From the NCBI GenBank assembly GCA_963772935.1, contig CAVYZK010000008.1:1-64000 (forward strand): a DNA stretch of 64,000 nt, read 5' to 3'. The position numbers and the translations under genes were made by a program. This stretch comes from JANNNF01 sp963772935. Its GTDB lineage: Bacteria > Pseudomonadota > Alphaproteobacteria > Rhodobacterales > Rhodobacteraceae. The notes beneath the pieces are model-generated. The model was not told where the DNA came from. It saw only the letters and a list, made by a program, of their open reading frames with translations, and ran no database searches. How positions within the stretch are numbered: the stretch's first letter is position 1; every line of letters begins with the position of its first letter. This document shows, in pieces, positions 44,067 through 53,010 of this stretch.

Positions 44067-45641
44067 ATGATGATGCGGGCAGAGTTCGACGCAATCCTGA
44101 TCGGGGCGGGCCACAACACACTGGCCTGCGCGCTGCATCTGGCGGTAAGGGGCTGGAAAGTCGGCGTGTTTGAAGGGGCCTCGGTTCCCGGTGGTGCGGT
44201 GAAAACCGGCGAATACACCCTGCCGGGTTTCCGCCACGACTGGGCCGCGATGAACCTGTCCCTGTTCGCCGGATCGCCGTTCATGAAGGAACACGGCACC
44301 GAACTTTCCCTGCACGGCCTCTCCCTCACCCCCGTCTCCCACCCGTTCGCCTCGGTGTTTCCGGACGGCCGCTGGTGCGGTGTCTCCACCGATGTGACGG
44401 ATACCACAGCCCGCATCGCCGGATTTTCTGCCGAGGATGCAAAGACTTGGGCCGCGTTGCTGGCAGACTTTCCCAAACGCGCCGAAACCATCTTTGGCCT
44501 TCTGGGCAGCCCGATGCGGGCAAGGCCGCTTGCATATTTCATATTCAAAACGCTTCGCAAACTGGGGCTGGCAGGCAGCGCCGACATGGCCCGCTTCCTG
44601 CTGCAATCCCCCCGCGACTGGCTGACCCAGACGTTTCAGTCCCCCGAAATACGCGCAATGCTGGGGGCTTGGGGCATGCACCTCGACTACGCCCCCGACA
44701 TCGCAGGCGGCGGTTTGTTCCCCTACCTCGAAGGCATGGCCGCCCAGTCTTTCGGCATGGCAATCGGCACGGGTGGGGCCGACACGGTCATCACAGCCCT
44801 CACCGCCGCCATAAGGGCCAGAGGAGGCGTGGTAGAATGCGCCACCCCCGTCACCCGCATCCTGCAAGTCGGTGGAAAGGCCACTGGGATCGAACTTTCC
44901 GATGGCCGGATTATCCATGCAAAATCAGCAGTTATCGCCGGAACCTCACCCAGTGCATTAACACGGCTGACGGGCGGAATAACCCCAAAATTCGACGCCG
45001 CGATGACCCGCTTCACCCATGCGCCGGGAACCATGATGATCCATCTGGCGCTGGACGGCCTGCCCGATTGGGCGGCGGGCGACGATCTGAAACGCTTCGC
45101 CTACGTCCATATCGCCCCCAGTCTGGACCAGATGGCCCGCACCTACCAACAGGCCCAAGCGGGGCTGTTGCCGGACGAGCCGATCCTTGTGGTGGGCCAG
45201 CCGACCGCCTTCGACCCGACGCGGGCCCCTGAGGGCAAGCATACTCTGTGGCTGCAAGTCCGCATGGCCCCCGGCACGATCCTTGGCGATGCGAAGGGTG
45301 AAATCACTGCCACCGACTGGGCAGATGCGGCAACGCCGTTTGCAAATCGTGCGCTGGATATCCTCGACGCCCACGCGCCCGGTATCCGCACGAAGATCCT
45401 CGGGCAACGCATTGTAACGCCGATGGATTTGCAGGCCGACAATCCCAACCTCGTCGGTGGCGATCAACTGTGCGGCAGCCACCATCTGAGCCAACATTTC
45501 CTGTTCCGCCCCGCCTATGGCCATGCCGACGGCTCCACCCCGATCCGCGGCCTGCACCTGACCGGGGCCGCCGTCTGGCCCGGTGCAGGAACCGGGGCCG
45601 GGTCAGGATACCTGCTTGCCCGGCACCTTGCCGGAAACTGA
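44067..45641 (+). CDS. FAD-dependent oxidoreductase, phytoene-desaturase/PYROXD2-like (copy 2)
   Basis: A 524-residue flavoprotein homologous to 41599-43155. N-terminal FAD motif AILIGAGHNTLACALHLAVRGWKVGVFEG, then SVPGGAVKTGEYTLPGFRHD. C-terminal motifs NLVGGDQLCGSHHLSQHFLFRPAYG and GLHLTGAAVWPGAGTGAGSGYLLARHL. Three consecutive ATGs (44067, 44070, 44073) can serve as the start. It is followed 32 bases later by the binding protein of an ABC importer in the same direction, suggesting it oxidises the imported compound. Confidence 0.85.
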   Translation: MMMRAEFDAILIGAGHNTLACALHLAVRGWKVGVFEGASVPGGAVKTGEYTLPGFRHDWAAMNLSLFAGSPFMKEHGTELSLHGLSLTPVSHPFASVFPDGRWCGVSTDVTDTTARIAGFSAEDAKTWAALLADFPKRAETIFGLLGSPMRARPLAYFIFKTLRKLGLAGSADMARFLLQSPRDWLTQTFQSPEIRAMLGAWGMHLDYAPDIAGGGLFPYLEGMAAQSFGMAIGTGGADTVITALTAAIRARGGVVECATPVTRILQVGGKATGIELSDGRIIHAKSAVIAGTSPSALTRLTGGITPKFDAAMTRFTHAPGTMMIHLALDGLPDWAAGDDLKRFAYVHIAPSLDQMARTYQQAQAGLLPDEPILVVGQPTAFDPTRAPEGKHTLWLQVRMAPGTILGDAKGEITATDWADAATPFANRALDILDAHAPGIRTKILGQRIVTPMDLQADNPNLVGGDQLCGSHHLSQHFLFRPAYGHADGSTPIRGLHLTGAAVWPGAGTGAGSGYLLARHLAGN

Positions 45642-45673
45642 AACGATAAAAAACAACCAACCGGGAGACGACC

Positions 45674-47194
45674 ATGCACCTGAACCGACGCACCCTGCTG
45701 CAACTTTCTGCTGCAACGGCAGCCTTGGGCCTGACCAGCCTGCCCGCCCGCGCCCAAGCCATCGAAGAACTTGTAATTGCATATAACGTGCCCCTGCCAA
45801 GCTGGGATCCCACCGTCGGCCCCTCTGCCGTAAACCCCACAATCCAGGGCCTATACCAGTCGGTTTTCGACCAGTTCATCCTGCAACAACCCGACCTGAA
45901 ACCAGCCCCCGGCCTGCTGACCGACTGGGGATGGAACGACGACAAGACCAAGATCACCATGACCGTGCGCGACGGCGTGACCTGGCACGACGGCAGCCCC
46001 TTTACCGCCGAGGATGTGGCCTGGTCGCTGACCCGCGCGGCGGATGAGAAGACCGGCAACCCCATTCAATTTGTCTGGTCCACCCTTGCGAACGTGAAAG
46101 CCGAGGGCAACACCGTGACCGCCGATGTGGCGCGGTTTGAGCCGACGATCTTCAAATGGATGTATTTCCTGACCGGCTATGTTCTGCCCAAAACCTATTA
46201 CGAAAAGGTAGGCGCTGAGGGCTTTGAGGCCGCACCCATTGGCACCGGCCCCTATATGGTTGAAAAGTTTGAAAGAAACGCCTTCGTGCGGCTGAAGGCC
46301 AACGCCAACTACTGGGGTGGCAAGCCGGAATTTGATACCGTCACCATCAAATTTGTGACCGACGCCGCCGCCCGCGTGGCCGAAGTTGAGTCCGGGAACG
46401 CCCATGTCACGCTGGAAATGCCCTATGAGGAGTATGACCGCCTGAAGGCCACGCTTGGCGGCGTGGCGACGCCAATTTCCGATATCGGCATGATTTTCCT
46501 CAATGATATCGAGGTGATGACCGACCCCAATGTCCGCAAAGCCGCAGCCCACGCGATTGACAAGCAGACCATCATTGACCGGCTGCTGTCGGGGTATGGC
46601 GTGAAAATCGACACGCTGGAAACCCCGGAATACGACGCCTACGACGCCAGCATCACCGTGCCGTATGATGAAGCCAAGGCGATAGAACTGCTGGCCGCAT
46701 CGGGCTACAGCGTTGATAATCCTGTGAAGTTCAAGATCCAGACCACCAAGGGCTTCAAGCCCAAGGATTATGAAATGGTGCAAGCCATTGTCGGGTTGTG
46801 GCGCAAGGTGGGCATCGAGGCGGAGATCGAGGTTTACGAGATCGCCAAGCATTACGAGTTGCGCGGGGCCGATCAACTCGCCCCGGCGGCGTTCTACAAC
46901 TGGGGCAATTCGGTGGGCGATCCGACCACCTCGACCGGCTTTGCGATGTTCGGCCCCTCGCCCCATTCGGTGTGGGACGGGCAGGATCTGATCGACATGA
47001 TCGGCCCGCTGTGGGGTGAGGCGGATGAGGCCAAGCGCATCGACGGCTGGAAGAAGGTCGATGCCTATGTGGCTGAAAACGCTTTGGTAATCCCGCTGTT
47101 GCAATATGTGCAGCCGATCTTGCACGCGCCGGGGGTGGTGGTTGTGCCACATGCCTCGGGGGCTCTGCTGCCGCATCTGATGAAACGGGCGTAA
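45674..47194 (+). CDS. peptide/opine-type ABC transporter substrate-binding protein with Tat-like signal
   Basis: A 506-residue SBP_bac_5 family receptor. The signal peptide begins MHLNRRTLLQLSAATAALG, with a twin-arginine and a moderately hydrophobic core ending in ARAQA, so Tat export is likely. Family landmarks are TVRDGVTWHDGSPFTAEDVAWSLTRA and GTGPYMVEKFERNAFVRLKANANYWGG. The ligand is unknown. A ribosome site GGGAG lies upstream. It starts the importer block of the rightward arm and is followed by a GC palindrome and a GGGATATTT element. Confidence 0.9.
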   Translation: MHLNRRTLLQLSAATAALGLTSLPARAQAIEELVIAYNVPLPSWDPTVGPSAVNPTIQGLYQSVFDQFILQQPDLKPAPGLLTDWGWNDDKTKITMTVRDGVTWHDGSPFTAEDVAWSLTRAADEKTGNPIQFVWSTLANVKAEGNTVTADVARFEPTIFKWMYFLTGYVLPKTYYEKVGAEGFEAAPIGTGPYMVEKFERNAFVRLKANANYWGGKPEFDTVTIKFVTDAAARVAEVESGNAHVTLEMPYEEYDRLKATLGGVATPISDIGMIFLNDIEVMTDPNVRKAAAHAIDKQTIIDRLLSGYGVKIDTLETPEYDAYDASITVPYDEAKAIELLAASGYSVDNPVKFKIQTTKGFKPKDYEMVQAIVGLWRKVGIEAEIEVYEIAKHYELRGADQLAPAAFYNWGNSVGDPTTSTGFAMFGPSPHSVWDGQDLIDMIGPLWGEADEAKRIDGWKKVDAYVAENALVIPLLQYVQPILHAPGVVVVPHASGALLPHLMKRA

Positions 47195-47208
47195 GCCTGT
47201 TGAACACG

Positions 47209-47257
47209 CCGGGGGGCTAGCCCCCCGGACCCCCCGGGATATTTCTGGACAGAAAAT
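47209..47257. repeat. 20-bp palindrome plus GGGATATTT element
   Basis: CCGGGGGGCTAGCCCCCCGG (47209-47228) is a perfect palindrome 15 bases after the binding-protein stop. It is followed by CCCCC and GGGATATTTCTGGACAGAAAAT (47236-47257 region), closely matching the copy at 50905-50929. The hairpin may protect the binding-protein message. Confidence 0.75.
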
Positions 47258-47281
47258 AGGGCCGCTGGTCTGGAAGGGTGA

Positions 47282-48292
47282 ATGCAGTTTCTTCAAACCG
47301 TGCTTTTGCGGCTGATCACCACGGCTGTCACCCTGATCGGGGTGGCGGTGATCGTGTTTTTCGTGATCCGGGTGGTGCCGGGCAACCCGATTGCGATGAT
47401 GCTGCCACCGGGCGCGACCGAGGCGGATATCGCGCGGCTAAGCGCCTTGTATGGCTTGGATAAATCCATTCCGGCGCAGTTTCTGATCTGGGTGCAGGGG
47501 GTGCTGGCGGGGGATTTTGGCACCTCTATCACCTCGCGCCAGCCAGTGCTGGATCTGGTGCTGAGCCGCTTGCCCGCCACGCTGGAACTGTCGGTCATGG
47601 CGCTGCTGATGGCGATTGTGATGGGCGGGATTGCGGCGCTGGTGGGCACGTTGCTGCGCGACACACGCGGCGAGGCTGCGATTGATGTGGCCAACGGCAT
47701 GGCGCTGTCGGTGCCGGATTTTCTGTGGGGGCTGGCGCTGATCCTGCTGTTTGGGGTGCTGGTGCCGGTGTTCCACATTTCGGGCCGGGTGACGCCGTCG
47801 CTGGAGCTGCCGTTCGTGACGAATTTCTATCTGGCAGAGGCGGTTGTGCGGCTGCGGTTTGATCTGGCGCGCGATATTGCCGGGCATATGCTGCTGCCTG
47901 CCGTGGCCTTGGCGCTGCCGCTGGCGGCGATCATCGGGCAGTTGTTGAAGCAAAGTCTGAAGGAAACCATGCACCTGGACTATGTGACGCTGGCGCGCAC
48001 CAAGGGCTATTCCGAGACCCACGTGATTGTGCGCGAGGCGCTGCCCAATGCGATCTTGCCGACCCTGACGCTGGTGGGGGTGCAGTTTACCTTTCTGATC
48101 GGCGGCACGGTGATCATCGAGCGGCTGTTTTCCTATGAAGGCTTGGGCAACATGGCGATTGATGCGGTGATCAACCGGGATTTACCGTTGATTCAAGGGA
48201 TTGTGATCCTGTTTGCGGTGATTTTCACGGGCGTGAACCTGCTGGTGGACCTGTGTTATGCAGCGTTGAACCCGAGGTTGCGGCATGGCTGA
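47282..48292 (+). CDS. ABC transporter permease (DppB-like)
   Basis: A 336-residue permease of the peptide/nickel/opine importer family. N-terminal FFVIRVVPGNPIAMMLPPGAT and LYGLDKSIPAQFLIWV, about six helices, the coupling loop YVTLARTKGYSETHVIVREALPNAILPT and ERLFSYEGLGNMAIDAVINRD. GGAAGGG lies just before the ATG. The end overlaps the next permease gene by 8 bases. Base composition of the third codon position is a little more G-rich than in neighbouring genes, but within normal range. Confidence 0.92.
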   Translation: MQFLQTVLLRLITTAVTLIGVAVIVFFVIRVVPGNPIAMMLPPGATEADIARLSALYGLDKSIPAQFLIWVQGVLAGDFGTSITSRQPVLDLVLSRLPATLELSVMALLMAIVMGGIAALVGTLLRDTRGEAAIDVANGMALSVPDFLWGLALILLFGVLVPVFHISGRVTPSLELPFVTNFYLAEAVVRLRFDLARDIAGHMLLPAVALALPLAAIIGQLLKQSLKETMHLDYVTLARTKGYSETHVIVREALPNAILPTLTLVGVQFTFLIGGTVIIERLFSYEGLGNMAIDAVINRDLPLIQGIVILFAVIFTGVNLLVDLCYAALNPRLRHG

Positions 48293-49137
48293 CGGGCGTT
48301 CCATGATCCGCCGCAGGGCCGGGGCGCGGCTGTGGCTGTCGTCGCTGTGGTTGGGGCTGTTGGTGCTGGCGGCTGTTTTGGCGCCGTGGATTGCACCGAA
48401 AGACCCGCTGGCGCAGGATCTGTTTCTGGGCCGTTTGCCGCCGTTCTGGGTGGCGGGGGCAGAGCCGGGGTTTTATCTGGGCACGGACTCTCTGGGCCGC
48501 GATGTGCTGTCGCGGCTGCTGTATGGCGCGCGGTTGGCGCTGATCGTGGCTGTGGTGGCGGGCAGCATCACGGCTCTGGTGGGGGCGACGTTTGGGGTTG
48601 CTGGCGGGGTTTCTGCGCGGCTGGGTTGATCTGGTGATCAGCCGCTTCATCGACATCTGGATGGCCTTTCCGCCGGTGCTGTTTTCCATTCTGCTGATTG
48701 CGGTGCTGGGACCGGGGCTGAGTTCCATCATCATCGCCATCGTTGTCATCGACTGGACCCGCTTCGCCCGCGTGGTCCGAGCCGAGGCAATGGCACAAGG
48801 GGCGATGGATTATGTGGCATCCGCACGCGTCGCGGGGCGGGGGCGGTTGTCCACCATGGTGGTGGAAATTCTGCCCAACGTGCTGCCCACGGTGCTGGTC
48901 TTGCTGACGCTGGAGATGGGGATTGCCGTGATTGTCGAGGCGATATTGTCCTTCGTGAACCTGTCGATATCGACCGATGACCCGACCTGGGGCGGCATGA
49001 TTGCCGAGGGGCGCAGCAGCGTACATCAGGCGTGGTGGGTGCTGGTGGTGCCGCTGATGACGCTGTTTCTGACGGTGCTGGCGTTCAGCCAATTGGGCGA
49101 GGGGCTGAAAGACCGCTTCGATCCGGTGCTGCGATGA
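48285..49137 (+). CDS. ABC transporter permease (DppC-like), frame broken near 48595
   Basis: Second permease. The first part includes APWIAPKDPLAQDLFLGRLPPF and YLGTDSLGRDVLSRLLYGARLALIV. The frame is lost at GTTTGGGGTTG; one G fewer in 48594-48597 gives TFGLLAGFLRGWVDLVISRFIDIWMAFPPVLFSILL and continues through the coupling loop DYVASARVAGRGRLSTMVVEILPN to the family end FSQLGEGLKDRFDPVLR (283 residues). A homopolymer miscount is the simplest explanation. It overlaps both neighbouring genes. Confidence 0.9.
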
Positions 49138-50000
49138 GCTTTCTGCGGATCGTGGATCTGTCGGTGCGGATCAAGGGCGGGCCGCGCCTGCTGCGCTCGG
49201 TGTCGCTGACGGTGGCGGCGGGTGAGGTGCGGGGCTTGGTCGGTGAAAGCGGGGCGGGCAAGTCGATGATCGGCAAGGCCGTTTTGGGCACCCTGCCCCG
49301 GTCGGTTGAGGTGGTGGCGGGGCAGATCTGGCTTGATGGGGTGGATTTGCTGACGCTGGCCCCTGCGGCGCGGCGGCGCAAGATCGGGGCGGTTGCGGCC
49401 CTGATCCCGCAAGACCCGCTGACCGCGCTGAACCCGTCGCGCCGGATCGGGGGGCAGATCACCGACCGTCTGGTGGATATTCTGGGCTGGACGCGGGAAA
49501 AGGCCGAGGCGCGGGCGCGGGATTTGCTGGCCGAGGTGGGGATTGATAACGCGGAGCGGGTCATGCGGGCCTATCCGCATGAATTGTCGGGCGGGATGCG
49601 GCAGCGCATCCTGATCGCGTCGGCCTTTGCCGCCGAACCGAAGCTGATCGTGGCGGATGAGCCGACGACCGCGCTGGATGTGACGGTGCAAAAGCAAATC
49701 CTGCGGCTGATTGCCGACATGCAGGCGCGGCATGGCACGGCGCTGCTGTTTGTGACGCATGATCTGGGGGTGGTGTCCAAGGTGTGCCAGTCGCTGTCGG
49801 TGCTGTATGGCGGGCTGGTGGTTGAGGATACCGCCGTGCGTCCGTTCTTTGCCGAGCCAGCCCACCCCTATTCCCGCGCGCTGCTGGCCGCGACGCCGAA
49901 ATACACCGACCCCGAAGGATCGCTGACCCCGGTGCCCGAGGCCGTTATGGCAGCCGTGCAGGCGCAGGTCGCGGCGGCGGATGGGGGCTGGCATGGCTGA
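49134..50000 (+). CDS. ABC transporter ATPase (DppD-like)
   Basis: A 288-residue ATPase. Walker A GESGAGKSMIGKAVLG, ALIPQDPLTALNPSRRI, signature LSGGMRQRILIASAF, Walker B LIVADEPTTALDVTVQ and switch His LFVTHDLGVV. The C-terminal extension carries PFFAEPAHPYSRALLAATP, typical of oligopeptide importer ATPases. It starts at the ATG within ATGA at the previous stop. Confidence 0.92.
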   Translation: MSFLRIVDLSVRIKGGPRLLRSVSLTVAAGEVRGLVGESGAGKSMIGKAVLGTLPRSVEVVAGQIWLDGVDLLTLAPAARRRKIGAVAALIPQDPLTALNPSRRIGGQITDRLVDILGWTREKAEARARDLLAEVGIDNAERVMRAYPHELSGGMRQRILIASAFAAEPKLIVADEPTTALDVTVQKQILRLIADMQARHGTALLFVTHDLGVVSKVCQSLSVLYGGLVVEDTAVRPFFAEPAHPYSRALLAATPKYTDPEGSLTPVPEAVMAAVQAQVAAADGGWHG

Positions 50001-50794
50001 TCTGTACCGGGTGCGCGACCTGACCCTGTCGCTGGCCGACATGACCCGCAAGCCGTTGCTGGGGGCCGCCCCGCGGATCGAGATTTTGCGGGGGCTGAGT
50101 TTCGATATCGCCAAGGGCGGGATCGTCGGGATCGTCGGCGGGTCGGGGTCGGGAAAATCGACCTTGGGCCGGGCGTTGGTGCGGCTGCTTGAACCTTCGG
50201 GCGGGTCAGTCGAGTTTGCCGGGCGCGATATCACCCATCTGAGCGATGCCGAATTGCGCCCCCTGCGGCGGCGGTTCCAGATGATCTTTCAAGACCCGAT
50301 GTCGTCGCTTGAACCCGCGCCACCGGGTCGGCGCGATCATTGCTAACCCGTTGGCGTTGCATGGCTTTGACCGGGTTCAGGCGCGCGCGCTGGAGGCGCT
50401 GGATCAGGTCGGCCTGCCCCGCCATTTTGCGCAGCGCTATCCGCATGAATTGTCAGGCGGGCAGCGGCAACGGGTGGGCATCGCGCGGGCGATTGCGATG
50501 GAGCCGGAGTTCATTCTGGCCGACGAGATCGTGTCGGGGCTGGACGTATCGTCCCAAGCGCAGGTGCTGCGGTTGCTGGAGCGGCTGGTGGCGGAATTGG
50601 GGCTGACGCTGGCCTTCATCAGCCATGATCTGAGCGTGATCCGGCGGCTGTGCAACCGGGTGATCGTGCTGCATCAGGGGCGGATCGTCGAGGATGCCCC
50701 GGTGGCGCAGGTGTTTGATGCGCCCGTGGCGGATTATACGCGGGAATTGCTGGCGGCTATACCGCTGCCGGACCCGGATCAGGTTTGGGTCTGA
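49993..50794 (+). CDS. ABC transporter ATPase (DppF-like), frame broken near 50309
   Basis: Second ATPase, about 266 residues restored. Walker A GGSGSGKSTLGRALVRLLEP and Q-loop MIFQDPMSSL precede the break; one T fewer in the TT at 50309-50310 continues as NPRHRVGAIIANPLALHGFD, then signature LSGGQRQRVGIARAIA, Walker B FILADEIVSGLDVSSQ (an unusual Ile after the catalytic Glu) and switch His FISHDLSVI. It is the last gene of the importer. A sequence error is likely because every motif is present. Confidence 0.9.
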
Positions 50795-50904
50795 CAGGGT
50801 GGTTTTGGGGGCTGATCGCCGGGGGCCAGCCCCCAGCCCGGCCACGGTGCGGGCGTTCTTCGCGAAAACCTGCCACTGGAAGGTTTTTGATCGCTCATCA
50901 CCCC

Positions 50905-50929
50905 GGGATATTTTCAGACAGAAAATGAG
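50905..50929. repeat. GGGATATTTTCAGACAGAAAATGAG element overlapping the cobF end
   Basis: A near copy of the element at 47236-47257. On the minus strand it supplies the last codons and the TGA stop of cobF, so the insertion or retention of the element defines the CobF C-terminus. Confidence 0.7.
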
Positions 50930-51666
50930 TTGGCGCGGCGCAGCAGGTAGATGTCCATGATCCAGCCATGGGCCCCGCGCGCAGTGGCGCGGGTTTGCAG
51001 GATTGTGGGGGTCATTTCGGCTAGCGGGCCGGACAGCAGGATTTGTTCCGGCATCCCGACATAGGCCCCCCACCAGATGGTCACACCATCGGGCGGCAGC
51101 GTCTGAAACGAACATTCGCCGTCCAGCATGACGGCCAGCGTATCCACGCCATCCGGCCAGCCGTGGTCGCGCAGCTGGCGGCCTGTGGTGATCAGAACCG
51201 GGGCGGCAAGGTCGTTCAAGGGTATGGCATGCGCCGCCGTCAGCACTTGCAATGAGGTGATACCGGGAATCACGGTGATCTGCGGCGCAGGGGTAAGGCG
51301 GGCCGCGATGCGCAGGGTGCTGTCATAGAGCGACGGGTCGCCCCAGACCAGCAGCGCCACCTTTTCCGCCGTGGGATGGGAGGCGATAGTCTTGGCCCAG
51401 ACGGCGGCGATGGCGTCGTGCCAGTCGTTGACGCGGGCGATGTAGTCTGGCGTGGCGGGGTCGCGGGTGGGCAGGTCGAACTCGGCAACCGTCACTGGAT
51501 GGGTCAGCACATCGGCGCAAATCTGGCGGCGCAGGTCGGCAAGGTCGGCCTTGCCCGCCCCCTTGCGCGGGATCAGGATCAGGTCAGCCCCATTCAACGC
51601 CTTGATGGCTTGCACCGTCAGGTGATCCGGGTTGCCAGTGCCGATGCCGATCAGGAACAGGTGCAT
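50914..51666 (-). CDS. cobF: precorrin-6A synthase (deacetylating) CobF
   Basis: A 250-residue SAM-dependent tetrapyrrole methyltransferase. It methylates C-1 of precorrin-5 with loss of acetate, a step found only in the aerobic cobalamin pathway. Motifs: the start LFLIGIGTGNPDHLTVQAIKAL, VALLVWGDPSLYDSTLRIA, VIPGITSLQVLTAAHAIPLND and the C-terminal WIMDIYLLRR. The final NSFSV residues come from the repeat element. It is 51 bases downstream of cbtA on the same strand, so it may share the riboswitch-controlled transcript. Confidence 0.95.
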   Translation of the reverse strand: MHLFLIGIGTGNPDHLTVQAIKALNGADLILIPRKGAGKADLADLRRQICADVLTHPVTVAEFDLPTRDPATPDYIARVNDWHDAIAAVWAKTIASHPTAEKVALLVWGDPSLYDSTLRIAARLTPAPQITVIPGITSLQVLTAAHAIPLNDLAAPVLITTGRQLRDHGWPDGVDTLAVMLDGECSFQTLPPDGVTIWWGAYVGMPEQILLSGPLAEMTPTILQTRATARGAHGWIMDIYLLRRANSFSV

Positions 51667-51717
51667 ATTCGTCCTATGGATGGGCCGGGCGAATTTCTAT
51701 GACGCCCGGCCAAGGGT

Positions 51718-52473
51718 TTACACGGCGCTTCGCTGCCAGAACTTGCCTGCAGCCCAGCCAAGGCACAGCCAGACCATCAGGCCAACGCCAAGCACGCTGG
51801 CCGAAAACGCTGCGGCGACTTCGGGGGGGGCGACGCCATAATAGGCGTCGATCTCGGGCGCGCCGATCAGATGCGGCGCGGCCAGCAAGAGCGCCGCCAG
51901 CAGCAGGGCCCATGGCTTGCGCCCATAGCCGATCAGCGCGAGGGCCGATGCCGTGGCTGCAACCGTACCCCACCACCACAGTTGACGCGCGCCCAGTTCG
52001 GCGGCGATGGTGCCGGGCAGTTCGGGGGCCAAACCAAGGGCCGGGGCCATCTGGAAACTGGCAAATCCGGCCAGCCCCCAGAGCATCCCTTCGGTCGCCC
52101 CGATCCTGTGTCCAAACGCCTCGGCCACACCAAAGCCCGCCACCAGAATCAGCGCATAGGCGGAATAGACCAGCACCGTGAACAGCACGGTATAGCCATT
52201 GCGGGCCATATCGGACGGCGGGGGGCCATGGTCATGGGCCTCATGCGCCTGGCCGTCCGCGTGCTGCGCAGGGTCGGCGTGGTCATGCGCGGGTTCAGTT
52301 GCAGCCACGGCATCCGTCGCCGCAGAGCCAGAGGAAAAGTGCGTCACCGCACCAGTTTCATACAATTCGCCCAGAAGGATATACTTCTGCACAAACGCGA
52401 AATGCAGCAAGGCCGCAAGCAGCCCCACCGCACAACCAGCGAACAACGCGCTGGTCACCATACGTTGGATCAT
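51718..52473 (-). CDS. cbtA: cobalt transporter subunit CbtA
   Basis: A 251-residue membrane protein with about six helices, the large subunit of the predicted CbtAB cobalt importer. A cytoplasmic or periplasmic loop near residues 55-85 is rich in His and Asp (EPAHDHADPAQHADGQAHEAHDHG), a probable metal-gathering site. The ATG at 52473 lies 4 bases after the cbtB stop. Expression should be reduced by cobalamin through the riboswitch upstream of cbtB. Confidence 0.92.
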   Translation of the reverse strand: MIQRMVTSALFAGCAVGLLAALLHFAFVQKYILLGELYETGAVTHFSSGSAATDAVAATEPAHDHADPAQHADGQAHEAHDHGPPPSDMARNGYTVLFTVLVYSAYALILVAGFGVAEAFGHRIGATEGMLWGLAGFASFQMAPALGLAPELPGTIAAELGARQLWWWGTVAATASALALIGYGRKPWALLLAALLLAAPHLIGAPEIDAYYGVAPPEVAAAFSASVLGVGLMVWLCLGWAAGKFWQRSAV

Positions 52474-52477
52474 CGTG

Positions 52478-52654
52478 TCAGTGGCAGGGAAAGCCGGTCG
52501 CGTGGCGCACGTCATGGGCAGCATCATGCAGCGCTGCCGATTGGGCATGGCCTGCCGCGAACAGCACGCCCAGACCCAGCACCGCCACGAACAGCACCGA
52601 CGCAAGCGTCGAGGTCAGGGTGGCCGGGGCTTTGGTTGTCGAGATCGTCGTCAT
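52478..52654 (-). CDS. cbtB: cobalt transporter subunit CbtB
   Basis: A 58-residue protein with a single membrane helix (SVLFVAVLGLGVLFAAG) followed by a His-containing tail (HAQSAALHDAAHDVRHA), which is the CbtB signature. AAGGAG lies a few bases before the ATG at 52654. It is the first gene after the cobalamin riboswitch and is followed at once by cbtA. Confidence 0.93.
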   Translation of the reverse strand: MTTISTTKAPATLTSTLASVLFVAVLGLGVLFAAGHAQSAALHDAAHDVRHATGFPCH

Positions 52655-52689
52655 CTTAGTCTCCTTGCCGTCACACCCGACGGCATCGT

Positions 52690-52900
52690 GTTTCACCTGT
52701 GCAAGGCCGGTCTCCTGGCTTGCGGGTCACGGCGGACTTTCGCCTTCCCATCCCCAACCGGGAACAGTGGCCGAATGAAAGCCCGCTCGCCGCTGACAGT
52801 CGCGGGGGCGGCTGAGGTTTTGAGCGCCCAACCCGTGGGTCCGCCCGTTCCCCATTCCCGTTTCAGTTCCTGTGCTTTGCACAACATGGAACACCTTACC
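52690..52900 (-). ncRNA. cobalamin riboswitch
   Basis: On the minus strand the B12 box reads AAGCCAGGAGACCGGCCTT (52704-52721 region), preceded by GCCACTGTTCCCGG and GGGAAGGCGAAAG. Further upstream GCCGCCCCCGCGACTGT followed by CAGCGGCGAGCGGGC matches the conserved core of this riboswitch class. The leader ends about 40 bases before cbtB. High cobalamin should shut off cobalt uptake and probably cobF. Exact ends are approximate. Confidence 0.93.
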
Positions 52901-53010
52901 CGTCGATTTGCGCATGATGGCGGGCAGCGGTCAAGGTGATAAGCGGCGGATATGGGCGGATTACGACGCCTGTCGTGGTTCTTGGCTTCAGGTTGGATGT
53001 TTCAGGTGGG

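Noticed and set aside
41599..45641. Carotenoid biosynthesis genes (two phytoene-desaturase-like proteins)
   Set aside because: No crtB, crtE or crtY neighbours; length, C-termini and context (importer, hydrolase, MarR) fit PYROXD2-like oxidoreductases better.
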